A DNA stretch of 5,258 nt from JAICLL01 sp035252155 (lineage in GTDB: Bacteria; Planctomycetota; Planctomycetia; Pirellulales; JAICIG01), in NCBI GenBank assembly GCA_035252155.1, contig DATFDL010000702.1, positions 1-5,258 of the forward strand, read 5' to 3'. This document shows, piece after piece, positions 3,922-5,258 of the stretch (position 1 is its first letter; every line of letters begins with the position of its first letter). Below the pieces are notes generated by a model, which saw nothing but the letters and a program-made list of their open reading frames with translations, was not told where the DNA came from and did not search any database. The position numbers and the translations under genes are program-made.

Positions 3922-5258
3922 TTGCCCGTCGAAGCCAAACCGCTGTTCCGCCCCGACGTGCTGCGACCCCACCTGTCGGGCTTTCGCCTGCCCGACCACG
4001 CCGCCGACCACACCCCCAAGCTCGCGCACTGGGCCGAGCTGCTTTCGTCGCAACGCGCAGACTCGTTCAAAGAACAAGAGATCCTGCCCGACTTCTTGAC
4101 CGACTTCTTCTGCGGCCTGCTGGGCTACACTCGCCCGGCCGACGGCCAGCCGCGCTACACCCTCTCTCGCGAAAAACACGTCGAGGTCGACGGCAAATTC
4201 GCCGACGCCGTGCTGGGCGACTTTAATGGCCAGCAGCGATACATTGTCGCGCTGGAAGGCAAGGGTCCCCGCGACCCGCTCGACCGCCCCTTCGCCGGGC
4301 GGCGGATGTCGGCCGTCGATCAGGCTTATCGCTACGCCATCAACCTGCCCTGCGATTGGATCGTCGTCACGTCGATCCGCGAGACGCGGCTCTATTATAA
4401 GGGGGCCGACCAGCACACCTACGAACGCTTCGACACCGAGCGGCTGGCCGACGACGAAGCCCACTTGCGGCGGTTCGTGTTTCTGCTGGGGGCCGAGCGC
4501 GTGGCGCCGCCCGACGCGCGTTGCCATCTTTACTCGCTGCTCGAAGAATCACACAAGGTGGGCCGCGAGCTGACCCGCGAGTTTTACCACCGCTACGCCG
4601 AGATGCGGCAAGACGCCTTCGAGCAACTTGCCCGCGACAACCCCGCCGAGCCGCGGCACGACGTGCTGGCCGCCACTCAAAAGCTGCTCGACCGCGTGCT
4701 GTTCTGCGCCTTCTGCGAAGACCGCGGCCTGTTGCCGCCCGACACCATCCGCCGGGCCTACGAGCACCGCGACCCCTACGATCCACGGCCGATTTGGCAA
4801 AACTTTCGCGGCCTGTTTGGGGCCATCAACCGCGGCAACGCGGCCTTGGGCATTCACGCTTACAACGGCGGGCTGTTTGCCGACGACCCACTGCTCGACG
4901 GCCTGCAAGTGTCCGACGCGGTGTGCGGCTACTTCCGCGACCTGGGCGCGTACGACTATCGTCTCGCCTCGCAGGCCGCCGTCAGCGACGTGGGTAGCGC
5001 CCTGATCGACGTCGAGATTTTGGGCCACATTTTCGAGCAGTCGATTACGGATTTGGAGCGCCTGCGGAATGAGCTCTCGGTAGCTCCGACACTCCGTGGC
5101 GGAGAAGCGGAAGACGCGGCAGCGTCTACCAGTTCTGGCCGGTCTCTGACCAAGCCAGACTCTGCCAGTTCTGGCCGGTCTCTGACCAAGCCAGACGCGA
5201 TGACCGACGGTCTCCAAACCGCCAGCGCCGCGGGGAGACCTGCGGTCGGCGACACGGC
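3922..5258 (+). CDS. Type IIG/IIL-like restriction-modification enzyme, N-terminal part (nuclease and connector); 3' end off the window
   Basis: 445 codons are visible of what should be a long single-chain enzyme that both cuts and methylates foreign or unmodified DNA. Residues 1-170 look like a PD-(D/E)XK nuclease: Asp95 in FADAVLGDF, then Glu112-Gly-Lys114 in VALEGKGP, followed by SAVDQAYRYAINLPCDWIVVTSIRETRLYY (about 130-159). A helical connector follows, with LFCAFCEDRGLLP (260-272), YNGGLF (314-319) and EILGHIFEQSITDLERLR (365-382), blocks conserved in type IIG/IIL enzymes just before the methyltransferase. The usual RRK..G.FYTP and NPPY methyltransferase motifs are not reached. From residue 386 the chain enters a low-complexity insert made by DNA hairpins, including SSGRSLTKPD twice (residues 404-413 and 416-425). 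The frame starts with TTG and has no ATG until 4306, so ATG-only gene finding would miss it. Expected to be cytoplasmic; recognition site unknown. A BREX PglX-like or Eco57I-like methylase fusion is the main alternative. Confidence 0.85.
   Translation, partial: MPVEAKPLFRPDVLRPHLSGFRLPDHAADHTPKLAHWAELLSSQRADSFKEQEILPDFLTDFFCGLLGYTRPADGQPRYTLSREKHVEVDGKFADAVLGDFNGQQRYIVALEGKGPRDPLDRPFAGRRMSAVDQAYRYAINLPCDWIVVTSIRETRLYYKGADQHTYERFDTERLADDEAHLRRFVFLLGAERVAPPDARCHLYSLLEESHKVGRELTREFYHRYAEMRQDAFEQLARDNPAEPRHDVLAATQKLLDRVLFCAFCEDRGLLPPDTIRRAYEHRDPYDPRPIWQNFRGLFGAINRGNAALGIHAYNGGLFADDPLLDGLQVSDAVCGYFRDLGAYDYRLASQAAVSDVGSALIDVEILGHIFEQSITDLERLRNELSVAPTLRGGEAEDAAASTSSGRSLTKPDSASSGRSLTKPDAMTDGLQTASAAGRPAVGDT
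5084..5127. repeat. Two adjacent hairpins inside the restriction-modification gene
   Basis: CTCCGACAC (5084-5092) pairs with GTGGCGGAG (5096-5104) around TCC, a 9-bp stem with one A-G mismatch. A perfect 6-bp stem follows, AGACGC (5112-5117) with GCGTCT (5122-5127), loop GGCA. Both lie in the coding frame (residues 388-402) and encode a Gly/Ala/Ser/Glu-rich stretch unlike the conserved domain before it. They resemble REP-type or invasive palindromic elements. Confidence 0.65.
5125..5196 (+). repeat. 36-bp tandem duplication, each unit a hairpin, in frame within the restriction-modification gene
   Basis: Units 5125-5160 and 5161-5196 differ at a single base (A5128 versus G5164). Each contains an arm TCTGGC-C-GGTC, loop TCT, and arm GACC-AA-GCCAGA (5134-5159 in the first unit), that is 10 paired bases with a small internal loop. 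As 36 is a multiple of 3, the repeat adds 12 residues per copy (STSSGRSLTKPD, SASSGRSLTKPD) without a frameshift. Confidence 0.9.
5202..5247. repeat. Third palindromic element in the restriction-modification gene
   Basis: GACCGACGGTCTCC (5202-5215) pairs with GGAGACCTGCGGTC (5234-5247) over 14 positions, 12 of them complementary, with an 18-base loop. It follows the 36-bp repeats directly and continues the low-complexity protein stretch to the window edge. The reading frame is open through it. Confidence 0.65.

Noticed and set aside
3883..5217. Two long minus-strand open frames opposite the restriction-modification gene
   Set aside because: The plus strand encodes recognisable nuclease and connector motifs across this whole span; the antisense frames are complementary shadows typical of high-GC genes.

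Overview
The window looks like chromosomal DNA from a GC-rich planctomycete, perhaps Pirellulales-like. That is an inference from three things: an ECF sigma factor with a long Pro/Asp/Ser linker, weak or absent Shine-Dalgarno sites at most starts, and many short palindromic and tandem intergenic repeats. No rRNA, tRNA or other marker proves the taxon.

Layout. Positions 1-1638 (minus strand) hold nearly all of ettA, the ABC-F translation factor; the last few codons lie off the left edge. A 108-bp gap with a plausible ettA promoter separates it from a compact two-gene minus-strand operon. In that operon an unrecognised 149-residue protein (2155-2604) lies 9 bp upstream of a 132-residue PIN-domain (VapC-like) putative RNase toxin (1747-2145). 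The operon is preceded by a 9-bp tandem repeat that creates two perfect TATAAT boxes. Divergently, at 2727, an ECF-type sigma factor begins. It has a good sigma region 2, but its similarity stops at about position 3209, just where the region 4 helix-turn-helix should begin. The frame then stays open by chance through an inverted repeat and a tandem-repeat block, to 3776.

Positions 3210-3921 are about 700 bp with no convincing gene. They hold a probable mobile-element or palindrome remnant (inverted repeat 3225-3251) and four copies of a ~110-bp tandem repeat (3471 to about 3880). From 3922 (TTG start with a good AAGGA ribosome site) to the right edge runs the N-terminal part of a large single-chain restriction-modification enzyme (type IIG/IIL-like). 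It shows a PD-(D/E)XK nuclease domain and the conserved connector ending in the ILGHIFEQ region; the methyltransferase half lies beyond the window. Between connector and methyltransferase the coding frame contains a run of hairpins, including a 36-bp unit repeated twice in tandem, all kept in frame.

Taken together, the region places a housekeeping translation factor next to accessory DNA: a putative toxin-antitoxin-like pair, a damaged regulator, repeats and a restriction-modification gene. The two places that most deserve attention are the PIN operon with its unrecognised partner, and the palindromic/tandem insertion inside the restriction-modification protein.
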